Below are positions 1 to 7,016 of a stretch of DNA of 11,189 nt, piece after piece. The first letter of the stretch is position 1. Each line of letters starts with the position of its first letter. Under the pieces are notes generated by a model. The model did no database searches and was not told the origin of the DNA. It saw nothing but the letters and a program-made list of their open reading frames with translations. A program made the position numbers and the translations under genes. Origin of the DNA: Nitrospirae bacterium RBG_16_43_11 (GTDB taxonomy: Bacteria; Nitrospirota; 9FT-COMBO-42-15; HDB-SIOI813); contig MHEI01000108.1 of NCBI GenBank assembly GCA_001805165.1, forward strand, positions 18,531 to 29,719. Direction: 5' to 3'.

Positions 1-732
1 TACGGCCATTCCATAGGTGCAGAGTGGGGGGACTACGATAATGACGGTGACCTGGACCTGTTTGTCTCTAATCTCGCACATCCCAGGTACATCGGGTATT
101 CAGACAAGAGTATGCTGCTTGAAAATGAGGGGGCGCCACATTTTACCTTTAAAGACAGATTTGGAGATTCAGGGATAAGATTTGAGGAAACGTCTGCTGA
201 CCCTTCCTTTGCAGACTATGATAATGACGGCTTCCTGGATATCTACTTTACGGCTACATATAAAGGTAGAAAAAGCTTCTTATACAAGGGGAACGGTGAT
301 GGAACATTTACTGATGTAACCTGGCTTGCCGGTGTCAGAGTAGATGACGGATGGGGAAATGCCTTTGCAGATTATGATAACGATGGGGACCTGGACCTGG
401 TTGTAGGTGGTGGTGAGGGTGTAAAGCTTTTCAGAAATGATGGGAATGAAAACCACTGGCTCCATGTTCGGGTAGTAGGAAAGGAGTCAAACCGTTCAGG
501 CATAGGGGCAAGAGTCATTATTATGCCGAATGAAATCCTCCGGACGCAAATCCGCGAAGTCCAGGGGGGCAAAGGAAGCGGCTCTCAACACTCACTGCCG
601 GTAGAATTTGGACTCGGAGGATACAATGGCCCTGTTGATGTAGTTGTAAGATTCCCTTCAGGTAAGATCGTAAGGGTGAATATGGTAACTCCAAACCGGA
701 TGATCGTAGTGGATGAGCTACCTGCGAATTGA
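1..732 (+). CDS. FG-GAP/VCBS repeat protein with C-terminal ASPIC/UnbV domain (5' partial)
   Basis: The reading frame is open from base 1, so the start lies upstream of the window; 243 codons and a TGA stop are present. Three calcium-binding-type D-Y-D-N-D-G loops occur at window codons 11-16, 72-77 and 124-129, each followed by a hydrophobic LD-type strand, as in integrin-like FG-GAP/VCBS blades of a beta-propeller. After them comes an ASPIC/UnbV domain (codons about 150-240), recognisable by NHWLHVRVVG, SNRSGIGARV, the REVQGG stretch, EFGLGG and the final RFPSGK. Proteins of this family are usually large, exported and of unknown molecular role, possibly adhesion or carbohydrate binding. No signal peptide can be judged because the N-terminus is missing. 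The stop codon overlaps the -35 element of the next promoter. Family assignment is firm; function is not. Confidence 0.93.
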   Translation, partial: YGHSIGAEWGDYDNDGDLDLFVSNLAHPRYIGYSDKSMLLENEGAPHFTFKDRFGDSGIRFEETSADPSFADYDNDGFLDIYFTATYKGRKSFLYKGNGDGTFTDVTWLAGVRVDDGWGNAFADYDNDGDLDLVVGGGEGVKLFRNDGNENHWLHVRVVGKESNRSGIGARVIIMPNEILRTQIREVQGGKGSGSQHSLPVEFGLGGYNGPVDVVVRFPSGKIVRVNMVTPNRMIVVDELPAN

Positions 733-758
733 CACAAACCATACGGCTATGCTATTTT
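729..758 (+). promoter_or_regulatory. sigma-70 promoter of tRNA-Gly
   Basis: A perfect -35 hexamer TTGACA (729-734) is followed by an 18-base spacer and TATTTT (753-758, 5 of 6 to consensus). Transcription would start near 765, giving a leader of roughly 9 bases before the tRNA at 774. The -35 overlaps the TGA stop of the upstream gene (730-732), so the two genes are packed tightly. Assigned by eye from consensus and spacing. Confidence 0.6.
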
Positions 759-773
759 AGGCTGTCTGGATAT

Positions 774-848
774 GCGGGTGTAGCTCAGCGGTAGAGTCCC
801 AGCTTCCCAAGCTGGTTGTCGCGGGTTCAAATCCCGTCGCCCGCTCCA
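774..848 (+). tRNA. trnG: tRNA-Gly (anticodon CCC)
   Basis: A complete cloverleaf can be folded. The acceptor stem pairs GCGGGTG (774-780) with CGCCCGC (838-844), with one G-T pair, followed by discriminator T845 and an encoded CCA (846-848). The D arm is GCTC/GAGT around AGCGGTA. The anticodon stem CCAGC/GCTGG (799-803 with 811-815) encloses the loop TTCCCAA with anticodon CCC at 806-808, reading GGG glycine codons. The T arm contains GGTTCAAATCC. The gene converges on rtcA, whose stop codon lies only 10 bases beyond the CCA, and no terminator hairpin follows, so the precursor may run into the 3' end of rtcA in antisense. Confidence 0.97.
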
Positions 849-858
849 GTGACATACT

Positions 859-1899
859 TCAATACTTAAAAACCTTTCCCTCTTCTCCTTCTTTTCCTGT
901 AACCCGTATATCTGTATCAATGAAATGTTTTACCGTCCAGATATTGGTCAGCAAATGCCTTGTAATCTTAGTAGTGGTAAAGGAAGACGGACCGTCCGCC
1001 ATAGCAATATAAGGGATAAGCTGATCTGCAAGGTGTGGTTCTGCTGCACCGTTTCTCCAATGATATTCAAGTAAATCCCTGCACGCTTCTCTTGCTACAT
1101 CTTCAGCAGGTTTGCCTAAAGCCCCAAGAGATGAGAACCCGGCACTGCTTCCCTCATACTCGGCTACAACAAAAAAGAATGTACCCTTACCCGGAGAAGG
1201 TGCGGTAACCAATTCAATATCAACGTCAACACCTAAGGCCTTCAGATTTTTCAACCCCTCTGCCCTTTGTCTTTCTGCAATCTCATAAGGAAGGTTCGAG
1301 ACAGCAGACATGCCGTATATCCTTAGCAGTCTGCCCCTGTCTTCAATCTTAATACCCTTTAATCCGGCAGATGGTCTTATTTCAGCATGGACAACACCAC
1401 CGCCAATTGGATACCACCCCCACTTATCAATAGAAAGATTAATATGACATCCCATCTTCCCAATGACTGGAACGAACACCTCTTTTAAATAATGAAAGGC
1501 CGGGCTCCATGGCACATGAGTACCGCCCATTACAGTTAAGCTATTTAGTTTAGAGTTATGGATTAATGACGGTATAAGGGTCTGGAGGACAAGAGATGTG
1601 GATCCGGCACTCCCTTTTTTTTCTGCAACATCAAATGTAAAATTGCCGCTCTTTACAACCTTAGGGTTAAAACGTAACAGAGTTGAGCCGATTTCATTCC
1701 CTTCAACATGGGCGTCAGATATATCCCTGCAGGCATTGACACAGGTCAGATGCTGCGGTTGCAGCCCGCCCTTTTTACGGCCTTTTCGTATACTGATAAT
1801 CTCGACAGGTGTTGAAAAGATGATTGAAAAGGAAAGGGCGCTTCTCAGGATCTGCCCGCCGCCTTCACCATAATTCCCATCTATTGTCAGGTAGTTCAC
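859..1899 (-). CDS. rtcA: RNA 3'-terminal phosphate cyclase
   Basis: This 346-residue protein matches RtcA, which uses ATP to convert an RNA 3'-phosphate to a 2',3'-cyclic phosphate through an adenylylated histidine. Visible family marks are the N-terminal DGNYGEGGGQILRSAL motif (residues 7-22), KGGLQPQHL, the central GSTSLVLQT segment, WGWYPIGGG, and the C-terminal HLADQL motif, where His289 corresponds to the nucleotidylated histidine of the E. coli enzyme. Length is normal for the family. The start is GTG at 1899; the in-frame stop TAG lies a few codons upstream and no ATG intervenes. No clear Shine-Dalgarno sequence is seen. It is the last gene of a four-gene co-directional run, 36 bases after the HD-GYP response regulator. 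No RtcB ligase or RtcR activator is in the window, so the usual E. coli rtc operon context is absent. Confidence 0.95.
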   Translation of the reverse strand: MNYLTIDGNYGEGGGQILRSALSFSIIFSTPVEIISIRKGRKKGGLQPQHLTCVNACRDISDAHVEGNEIGSTLLRFNPKVVKSGNFTFDVAEKKGSAGSTSLVLQTLIPSLIHNSKLNSLTVMGGTHVPWSPAFHYLKEVFVPVIGKMGCHINLSIDKWGWYPIGGGVVHAEIRPSAGLKGIKIEDRGRLLRIYGMSAVSNLPYEIAERQRAEGLKNLKALGVDVDIELVTAPSPGKGTFFFVVAEYEGSSAGFSSLGALGKPAEDVAREACRDLLEYHWRNGAAEPHLADQLIPYIAMADGPSSFTTTKITRHLLTNIWTVKHFIDTDIRVTGKEGEEGKVFKY

Positions 1900-1935
1900 A
1901 CTTAAAGACGTATTTGGTAATCTCTAAAACTTCAT

Positions 1936-3006
1936 CTACTGATGTGACTCAAAAATTTCATTCATCTCAGGAGCAACTTTTACAAATACATCAAGTATCT
2001 TCGGATCAAAGTGTTCGGGCCTTGTCCTTCCATCGCCATCTGTTATGATCTTGCACGCTGTTTGATGATCAAAGGGAGGCTTATATGGTCTCTCACTCCT
2101 TAATGCGTCATATTGATCCACTATCATGACTATCCTGCCTTCCAGCGGTATATCCTCACCCTTTAACCCTCTCGGATATCCTGTTCCATCCCATCTTTCG
2201 TGATGATTCAGCGCTACAGAGGCTATCATCTGTATTACCGGATGAGATGACTCGTGAAAGATCTTCTCTCCAATAGTAGCGTGGGTCTTCATGATCTCGA
2301 ATTCCTCATACGTAAGCCTTCCGAGTTTTAACAGGATATTGTCGGGAATCCCTATCTTCCCTATATCATGCATAGGACTTGCGAATGTAACCACTTCCAC
2401 AAAGTCTGCCGACAGATTCAGTGTCTCTGCGATTTTATGTGTATAAAGCCCTATCCTCTTGATATGTGAACCGGTGTCTTCATCCCTGTATTCAGCAACT
2501 GCCGTAAGCCGCTGAACTAATTCAACACTCATCTCTTTGACCATTAACAGGGCATCCTTTAACTCTTTGGTGCGCTTCCTGACAGTATCCTCAAGCATGT
2601 GCTTGTAATTCTTTTCCATCTGAAGCAATCTTCTGTACTTTATGGCTTTTTCAATTGAGTAAATAAGGCTTTCCGGCTTATAAGGCTTGATTAGAAAGTC
2701 AAAGGCCCCTTTTCTGACAGCATTAACCGCAACATCCAGCTCAGCATACGCTGTCATCAGGATTACCGGAAGTGTTGGATTAAATTCATGGATTTTTGCA
2801 AGGAGTTCAATGCCGGAGACTTCCGGCATCTTTATATCAGTTAATACTGCCTCAATGGCGGTTGTTTTTAATGCAGACAGGGCATCCCTGGCACTCTCAC
2901 ATGCGATTGTAGTGTAACCACATTCTTTTAGAAAAGATGATGTTGACTCCCTGACAAACATGTCATCATCAACAACTAATATTGATGCATTATCTTTCTG
3001 GTTCAC
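1936..3006 (-). CDS. Response regulator with HD-GYP output domain (probable cyclic-di-GMP phosphodiesterase)
   Basis: A 356-residue two-domain signalling protein. Residues about 7-125 form a receiver domain with acidic residues Asp13-Asp15, phosphoacceptor Asp57 (in LTDIKMP), Thr85 and Lys107. Residues about 125-165 look like a charged helical or coiled-coil linker. The rest is an HD-GYP domain: His181, the HD pair at 213-214 in HDIGKIGIP, His242, and the full signature HHERWDGTGYP at 268-278. HD-GYP domains typically hydrolyse cyclic di-GMP to GMP or pGpG in the cytoplasm; here phosphorylation would control activity. No DNA-binding domain and no adjacent histidine kinase are visible. The start is GTG at 3006, supported by an AAAGGGG ribosome-binding sequence at 3016-3022 with a 9-base spacer. 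It lies 61 bases after the FmdE-like gene and 36 bases before rtcA. Confidence 0.95.
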   Translation of the reverse strand: MNQKDNASILVVDDDMFVRESTSSFLKECGYTTIACESARDALSALKTTAIEAVLTDIKMPEVSGIELLAKIHEFNPTLPVILMTAYAELDVAVNAVRKGAFDFLIKPYKPESLIYSIEKAIKYRRLLQMEKNYKHMLEDTVRKRTKELKDALLMVKEMSVELVQRLTAVAEYRDEDTGSHIKRIGLYTHKIAETLNLSADFVEVVTFASPMHDIGKIGIPDNILLKLGRLTYEEFEIMKTHATIGEKIFHESSHPVIQMIASVALNHHERWDGTGYPRGLKGEDIPLEGRIVMIVDQYDALRSERPYKPPFDHQTACKIITDGDGRTRPEHFDPKILDVFVKVAPEMNEIFESHQ

Positions 3007-3067
3007 CTGAAAGTACCCCTTTAGCCCGATTTATCTGGGACGTCGTTGGGATGATTGTCATTAAACA

Positions 3068-3727
3068 TTATCCTTGTGGGAACCTGTAGTCTGTAGCCTC
3101 TCTTAATTCAAAAAGCCCCGGCAGTTTATTATCTTCGAGGAGTATCATTCTTACTTTGCCCTGCCAGGCTTTTATAAATGCCTTGTGCTCTTCTTCAGTT
3201 GCCTCCCCTTTAAGAACTAATGAAATGAGTTCTCCCAAACCGGGGTCTTCTGGCACTACATCAGGATTATAAGTAACAGATACCGTTTTTTCGGTATCGA
3301 GCCTCTGGAAGATAAATGTGTTGTATTCAAAATGATCACCGTCAAATACCAACAGGTCCCTTCTTCTGAACCTCCGGCCTAATCCGGCGAAGCCTGTTAC
3401 AGGAGCCGCCCCGGTGATAAGAGATATAACCTGTGACATTGGGCCATATGCAAGATCTGTTGCCTTACCCATTACAGCAACTCTGATATCCCCTCTGACC
3501 GGTATTTCATTACCGTAGAGCGCAGATAATGCCCTGGCTGTTATTTTATAAGCCCCTGATATAGCAGGACATGAATGTCCTGCCAGTTTGACAGCATCGG
3601 GATACTTAAAAACAAAAAGCTCCCCCTCCTCCATAGAGCCAAGTATATAGGCAAGGGGATCTTTAAGTCTTAAAGGCTCGACCATATCAAAGAAGTCCTG
3701 CCCCCATTTACTCTGACCTTCTGACAT
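3068..3727 (-). CDS. FmdE-like protein (formylmethanofuran dehydrogenase subunit E domain family)
   Basis: About 219 residues from ATG at 3727; a TTG three codons upstream (3736) is an alternative start. The key motif is AGHSCPAISGAY (His51 and Cys53 counted from the ATG), the variant of the GHxCPG...G metal or cofactor motif that opens FmdE-type domains, followed by a helix and a PVRGDIRVAVMG strand. The remaining sequence fits one compact alpha/beta domain. The C-terminal four-cysteine zinc finger found in some FmdE proteins is absent. FmdE domains occur widely in bacteria that lack methanogenesis, where their role is unknown. No other formylmethanofuran or C1 gene is nearby, so a methanofuran role is not supported. 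No Shine-Dalgarno is seen; a TATATT box ends 7 bases before the ATG, raising the possibility of a leaderless message. Family call is moderately sure. Confidence 0.75.
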   Translation of the reverse strand: MSEGQSKWGQDFFDMVEPLRLKDPLAYILGSMEEGELFVFKYPDAVKLAGHSCPAISGAYKITARALSALYGNEIPVRGDIRVAVMGKATDLAYGPMSQVISLITGAAPVTGFAGLGRRFRRRDLLVFDGDHFEYNTFIFQRLDTEKTVSVTYNPDVVPEDPGLGELISLVLKGEATEEEHKAFIKAWQGKVRMILLEDNKLPGLFELREATDYRFPQG

Positions 3728-3734
3728 AATTTGC

Positions 3735-3740
3735 AATATA
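3735..3740 (-). promoter_or_regulatory. Possible -10 box of the FmdE-like gene
   Basis: On the minus strand TATATT ends 7 bases before the ATG at 3727, and no Shine-Dalgarno lies between. The -35 region is poor. The geometry matches that seen before the pabB-type gene and would put transcription start at or next to the ATG. Weak evidence in AT-rich DNA. Confidence 0.3.
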
Positions 3741-3808
3741 GCATGTTTTTATAATTAGATATACACAGAAATGGGTATAAGGAAGGTCTACAAAATAACA
3801 TTGTTTAT

Positions 3809-5161
3809 CTATAATAATTCCAGTGTCTTAATCAATGCCTCAGCTTTATATAGTGTCTCGAAATACTCCTTCTCAGGTTCTGAATCTGCGACAATACCTG
3901 CCCCTACCTGCACATGTGCCCACCCATCCCTTATAACAAAAGTCCTTATTATAATATTTAAATCCATATCTCCTGTGTAACTGATATATCCAAGAGATCC
4001 GGTATATGGTCCCCGTGCTGTAGGTTCCAATTCATCAATTATCTCCATACACCGTATTTTCGGCACACCTGTAATGGTACCTCCCGGAAATACAGCCCTG
4101 ATAAGATCAAAAGCATCGTTGTCGGGGTTTATCCTGCCTGTAACATTCGATACTATGTGAGTAACATGTGAATAAGACTCTAAGACCATAAATTCATCCA
4201 CACTTACACTGCCAAACCTGCATACCCGTCCTATGTCATTTCTCTCAAGGTCAACAAGCATAATGTGTTCAGCCCGCTCTTTCTCATTTGTAAGGAGTTC
4301 CTTTTGCAAAATTCCATTCCTGACCGGATCTGTTCCTCGGGGCCTCGTACCGGCGATAGGTCTGGTTTCTACAACGCCGTCATATAATCGTACCAGTCTC
4401 TCCGGCGATGAACTTACAAGCTGCATATCCCCTGTATCAAAGAATGCAGAAAATGGTGATGGATTTATCTCTCTCAATATCCTGTATAAATTCAGCGGAT
4501 CAACGCCCTTCACATGAGCTGATAACCTCTGGGAAAGGTTAGCCTGAAAAATATCACCTGCTGATATATACTCCATGCAGCGCTTCACCATATCAATATA
4601 TTCTTTTTTAGTAAGGTTTGACATAACCCTTATCTTCGCAATTTGTCCGCCGGTCTTAATAATGCTGCTGCACCGCAGTATCCTGTTCTCCAGCTCACTG
4701 ATTCTCTTACTGTGCAACAACTCATCATGCCCGCACTCGTCAGCAGATGCTACTATCCATGCCCTCTTCATCACATGGTCAAAGGAGACAAGAAGATCCA
4801 CTTTCATCAAAACAACATCAGGAAATTTTAAATCATCAACTGCGTTACGGGGCAGTTCTTCAAAAAGATGAATAGTATCATATCCAAAATACCCTGCAAC
4901 ACCACCAACAAAAGGTGGAATACCATCTACCCTCGGAACTCTGTTTTTCCTTAATAGTTGCCTTAATAACTCAATAGGTGCGACGGTGTCATTAAGTTTT
5001 CCGTTAATAATGATTTCGGGGGTGATGCCGATATATGAAAAGCGGGAAGTTTTGGGGCTCCCACCATGACTTTCTAAGAAAATAGATGGGCCATCTCCCC
5101 TTAACCTGAAGAAACAATCAAATGGATTTATCCATGGGATTTCTTTATAGACAATGTTCAT
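3809..5161 (-). CDS. pabB: Aminodeoxychorismate/anthranilate synthase component I (PabB/TrpE family)
   Basis: A 450-residue chorismate-binding enzyme that would aminate chorismate using ammonia from a partner glutaminase, feeding folate (PabB) or tryptophan (TrpE). Visible marks are the N-terminal region with FFRLRGDGPSIFLES, the GDIFQANLSQR motif, SSPER, ETRPIAGTRPRG, ERAEHIMLVDLERNDIGRV, FPGGTITGVPK, MEIIDELEP and the C-terminal VGAGIVADS. The length and FPGGTITG favour PabB, but Ala270 stands where E. coli PabB has a catalytic lysine in PIKGT; TrpE and many other PabB-like proteins have alanine. The frame stays open further upstream to 5392, but the family's normal N-terminus (NPFDCFFRL) begins just after the ATG at 5161, and the extension would overlap the divergent gene. 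No glutaminase gene is present here. PabB is preferred over TrpE because no trp genes accompany it. Confidence 0.88.
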   Translation of the reverse strand: MNIVYKEIPWINPFDCFFRLRGDGPSIFLESHGGSPKTSRFSYIGITPEIIINGKLNDTVAPIELLRQLLRKNRVPRVDGIPPFVGGVAGYFGYDTIHLFEELPRNAVDDLKFPDVVLMKVDLLVSFDHVMKRAWIVASADECGHDELLHSKRISELENRILRCSSIIKTGGQIAKIRVMSNLTKKEYIDMVKRCMEYISAGDIFQANLSQRLSAHVKGVDPLNLYRILREINPSPFSAFFDTGDMQLVSSSPERLVRLYDGVVETRPIAGTRPRGTDPVRNGILQKELLTNEKERAEHIMLVDLERNDIGRVCRFGSVSVDEFMVLESYSHVTHIVSNVTGRINPDNDAFDLIRAVFPGGTITGVPKIRCMEIIDELEPTARGPYTGSLGYISYTGDMDLNIIIRTFVIRDGWAHVQVGAGIVADSEPEKEYFETLYKAEALIKTLELL

Positions 5162-5162
5162 T

Positions 5163-5191
5163 TTGACAATTATATCAGAAAGGTTTATATA
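5163..5191 (+). promoter_or_regulatory. sigma-70 promoter of the HEAT/HD-GYP pair
   Basis: TTGACA (5163-5168), an exact 17-base spacer, then TATATA (5186-5191), 5 of 6 to the -10 consensus. Transcription would start near 5198, only about 12 bases before the ATG at 5211, leaving just room for the GGAG ribosome-binding site at 5200-5203. The -35 lies immediately upstream of the divergent pabB ATG, so the two transcription units share this DNA. Confidence 0.65.
5169..5174 (-). promoter_or_regulatory. Candidate -10 box of the pabB-led operon
   Basis: A perfect TATAAT on the minus strand ends 7 bases before the pabB ATG at 5161; the best -35 at a 16-base spacer (ACGACT) matches only 3 of 6. No Shine-Dalgarno separates box and ATG, so transcription starting at this box would produce a leaderless mRNA. 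The box lies directly beside the TTGACA of the opposite promoter. Confidence 0.4.
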
Positions 5192-5210
5192 GTCGTAGTG
5201 GAGATTAGTT

Positions 5211-7016
5211 ATGAATCCTATAAAGGAAGAGACTAAAGACTCCGCCGACGATCTGGAGAAGAAGGTTAGCGTTAAAATGGCGGCGGATGTTCTCCAATCC
5301 CTGTCAAAGGCCATCAAGGCGCTGAAACTATATCCTGACAACAGCCCTGTCAAGCATAAGTTTATCTCTGACCTTACCGGAAAATTCACCAAATTCCTTG
5401 AAGAATACGGAGACCTCGCTCTAACTGTAAAGCAGTTTGATATGTTGTACCAGGGGGAAGTTGTTTATACCCAGACTGTGAAAGAAGAGAGTATCGCATT
5501 CAGGTTTTTTGGGGATGGCATACGTGAGGTTGTCTTTTCTGAGAAATTAGATGAACAGGAGATACTTAATTTTATAAATGTTATTCAGGGCGGAAAGGGA
5601 CGAGATGTAGAAGATGACGACATAGTCACAATGATGTGGGAAAAGGATTTTAAAAATATCCGTTATGTAGTAATAGAAGACGGAGGAGGAGGAGAAGAAG
5701 AAGGTGAAGGAGGTGAAGGAGTAGGAGGAGGACGAGGAGGAGGAGAATCAGAAAGCGAAAAGGAAAAACAACAGCCGGAAACGACTGCATCGGCTGCGGT
5801 TCGAAGCGGAGAACCACTAAAGAATGCACATAAGGCAGAAACAGGGCAAAACCAGGCACAGGCAGGGACACAGGCAGAGACAATTCTCAAGTCAACCGCA
5901 GTAGAGTTTGAAATTGAGCAGATATATGGAAAGCCCTTTGATGAGATTTTTACCCTTACCACTGAGGAGATTGAAAAGATAAAACAAGAAATGGACAGGG
6001 AAGCAAAGGTAGATCTTGTTTTAGAATTACTGGATATACTTTTTCTTATCCTTGAGGTTGAGGAGAGTGCAGATAGTTATAGTGAGATGATGACTTATAT
6101 AGTGAAGGCTGTTAAGACTATGATAGTCTCCGGGGATTATAAAAATGCTATCGCAGTTTTAACAAGGATTAAGGATATCTCTAATGCTGAAGCGGCAATA
6201 GGAGTAACAGATGCATTGGAGGACGAGGAGTTCCTGCAGCAACTTACACAATCTCTGAATATGAACAAAACTGACAATATTGATGAGCTTTTTACAATCC
6301 TTACAATGTTTAATAAAAAATCCATTATACCTCTAACCAACATGCTTGCCTCGCTCGAGCAGATGAAAAGCCGGCGTATTGTCTGCGACGCCTTAGCTGT
6401 ACTTGCAAAGGATAATTTAGACACACTGCTGAAAAGGCTTCAGGACGACAACTGGTTTATGGTAAGGAATATAGTTTATGTGCTGGGAAGGATTGGAGAT
6501 ACTAAGGTTACAAACCATCTTAAACGGGTAAAGGACCACAGAGAACCGAGAGTCAGAAAGGAAATAATCCATACACTGTCTGAGATAAAAAGTGATGATG
6601 CGAAAAATCTTCTGGTCTCATATCTCAATGACAGTGATAATACTGTACGTGTATCAGCATTAAAAAGGTTAGTCTCCATGGAACACCGGAATGCAGTGCC
6701 CAATATATTGAACATAATCTCTTCTGAGACATTTGAGACTAAGGAGAACTACGAAAAAAGAGAGTTATTTGAGGCGCTTGCCGTGCTGGGATATAAGGAA
6801 CAATTGCCATATCTGAAAGAGTTATTGATGAAGAAGTCAAGGCTGTTTGGCAGGTCAAAAGTTGATGAACTGAGGATACTGTCTGCCTATGCACTCAGAA
6901 AAATGAATATACCGGAGGCAATGGATATCATGAGAGAGGGTGCAGCATCTTCTGATAAAGCGGTAAAAAAGATCTGTGAAGATGCCTTGAAAGACGCAGG
7001 GAAGGCGAATATATGA
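5211..7016 (+). CDS. HEAT-repeat protein with N-terminal signalling-type domain and Gly/Glu-rich linker
   Basis: A 601-residue soluble protein without signal peptide or membrane segment. Residues about 15-150 form an alpha/beta domain (KALKLYPDNSP, LTVKQFDMLYQGEVVY, FFGDGIREVVFSEKL, EQEILNFINVI) that resembles the N-terminus of the next gene's product. Residues about 158-190 are a low-complexity linker of Gly, Glu and Ser, followed by a Gln/Ala/Thr-rich stretch to about 220. A helical region continues to about 365, and the C-terminal 230 residues hold HEAT-type helical repeats with spaced alternating hydrophobics, e.g. DDNWFMVRNIVYVLGRIGD, EPRVRKEIIHTLSEI and DNTVRVSALKRL. HEAT repeats bind protein partners. 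The ATG at 5211 has GGAG 7 bases upstream and a strong promoter. Its stop overlaps the next start (ATGA), so it is probably translationally coupled to, and perhaps a partner of, the HD-GYP protein. Molecular function unknown. Confidence 0.88.
   Translation: MNPIKEETKDSADDLEKKVSVKMAADVLQSLSKAIKALKLYPDNSPVKHKFISDLTGKFTKFLEEYGDLALTVKQFDMLYQGEVVYTQTVKEESIAFRFFGDGIREVVFSEKLDEQEILNFINVIQGGKGRDVEDDDIVTMMWEKDFKNIRYVVIEDGGGGEEEGEGGEGVGGGRGGGESESEKEKQQPETTASAAVRSGEPLKNAHKAETGQNQAQAGTQAETILKSTAVEFEIEQIYGKPFDEIFTLTTEEIEKIKQEMDREAKVDLVLELLDILFLILEVEESADSYSEMMTYIVKAVKTMIVSGDYKNAIAVLTRIKDISNAEAAIGVTDALEDEEFLQQLTQSLNMNKTDNIDELFTILTMFNKKSIIPLTNMLASLEQMKSRRIVCDALAVLAKDNLDTLLKRLQDDNWFMVRNIVYVLGRIGDTKVTNHLKRVKDHREPRVRKEIIHTLSEIKSDDAKNLLVSYLNDSDNTVRVSALKRLVSMEHRNAVPNILNIISSETFETKENYEKRELFEALAVLGYKEQLPYLKELLMKKSRLFGRSKVDELRILSAYALRKMNIPEAMDIMREGAASSDKAVKKICEDALKDAGKANI
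5675..5768 (+). repeat. Purine-rich low-complexity tract inside the HEAT gene
   Basis: About 94 bases of nearly pure A and G on the plus strand, with only about eight pyrimidines. It contains GGA and GAA runs and a tandem 9-base repeat GGTGAAGGA (5703-5711 and 5712-5720). It encodes the Gly/Glu-rich linker. Such triplet-like tracts are prone to slippage; all visible units keep the reading frame. Confidence 0.8.

Noticed and set aside
280..742. Minus-strand frames opposite the FG-GAP gene
   Set aside because: Shadow frames of a clearly coding sequence with ASPIC/UnbV motifs on the plus strand.
774..858. tRNA 3' end as an integration site for a mobile element
   Set aside because: No integrase, no repeated tRNA 3' segment elsewhere in the window, and neighbours look like housekeeping genes.
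3009..3067. Separate promoter for the HD-GYP response regulator in the 61-base gap
   Set aside because: No recognisable -10/-35 pair; the gene has a ribosome-binding site and is more simply read as part of the upstream transcript.
5162..5392. N-terminal extension of the pabB-type gene up to base 5392
   Set aside because: The extra 77 residues do not resemble the family, overlap the well-supported HEAT gene in antisense, and lie beyond the divergent promoter. The family N-terminus begins at the ATG at 5161.
5650..5962. Leucine-rich and proline/serine-rich minus-strand frames over the purine tract
   Set aside because: They are the antisense readings of the GGA/GAA repeats; no ribosome-binding site and no family resemblance.
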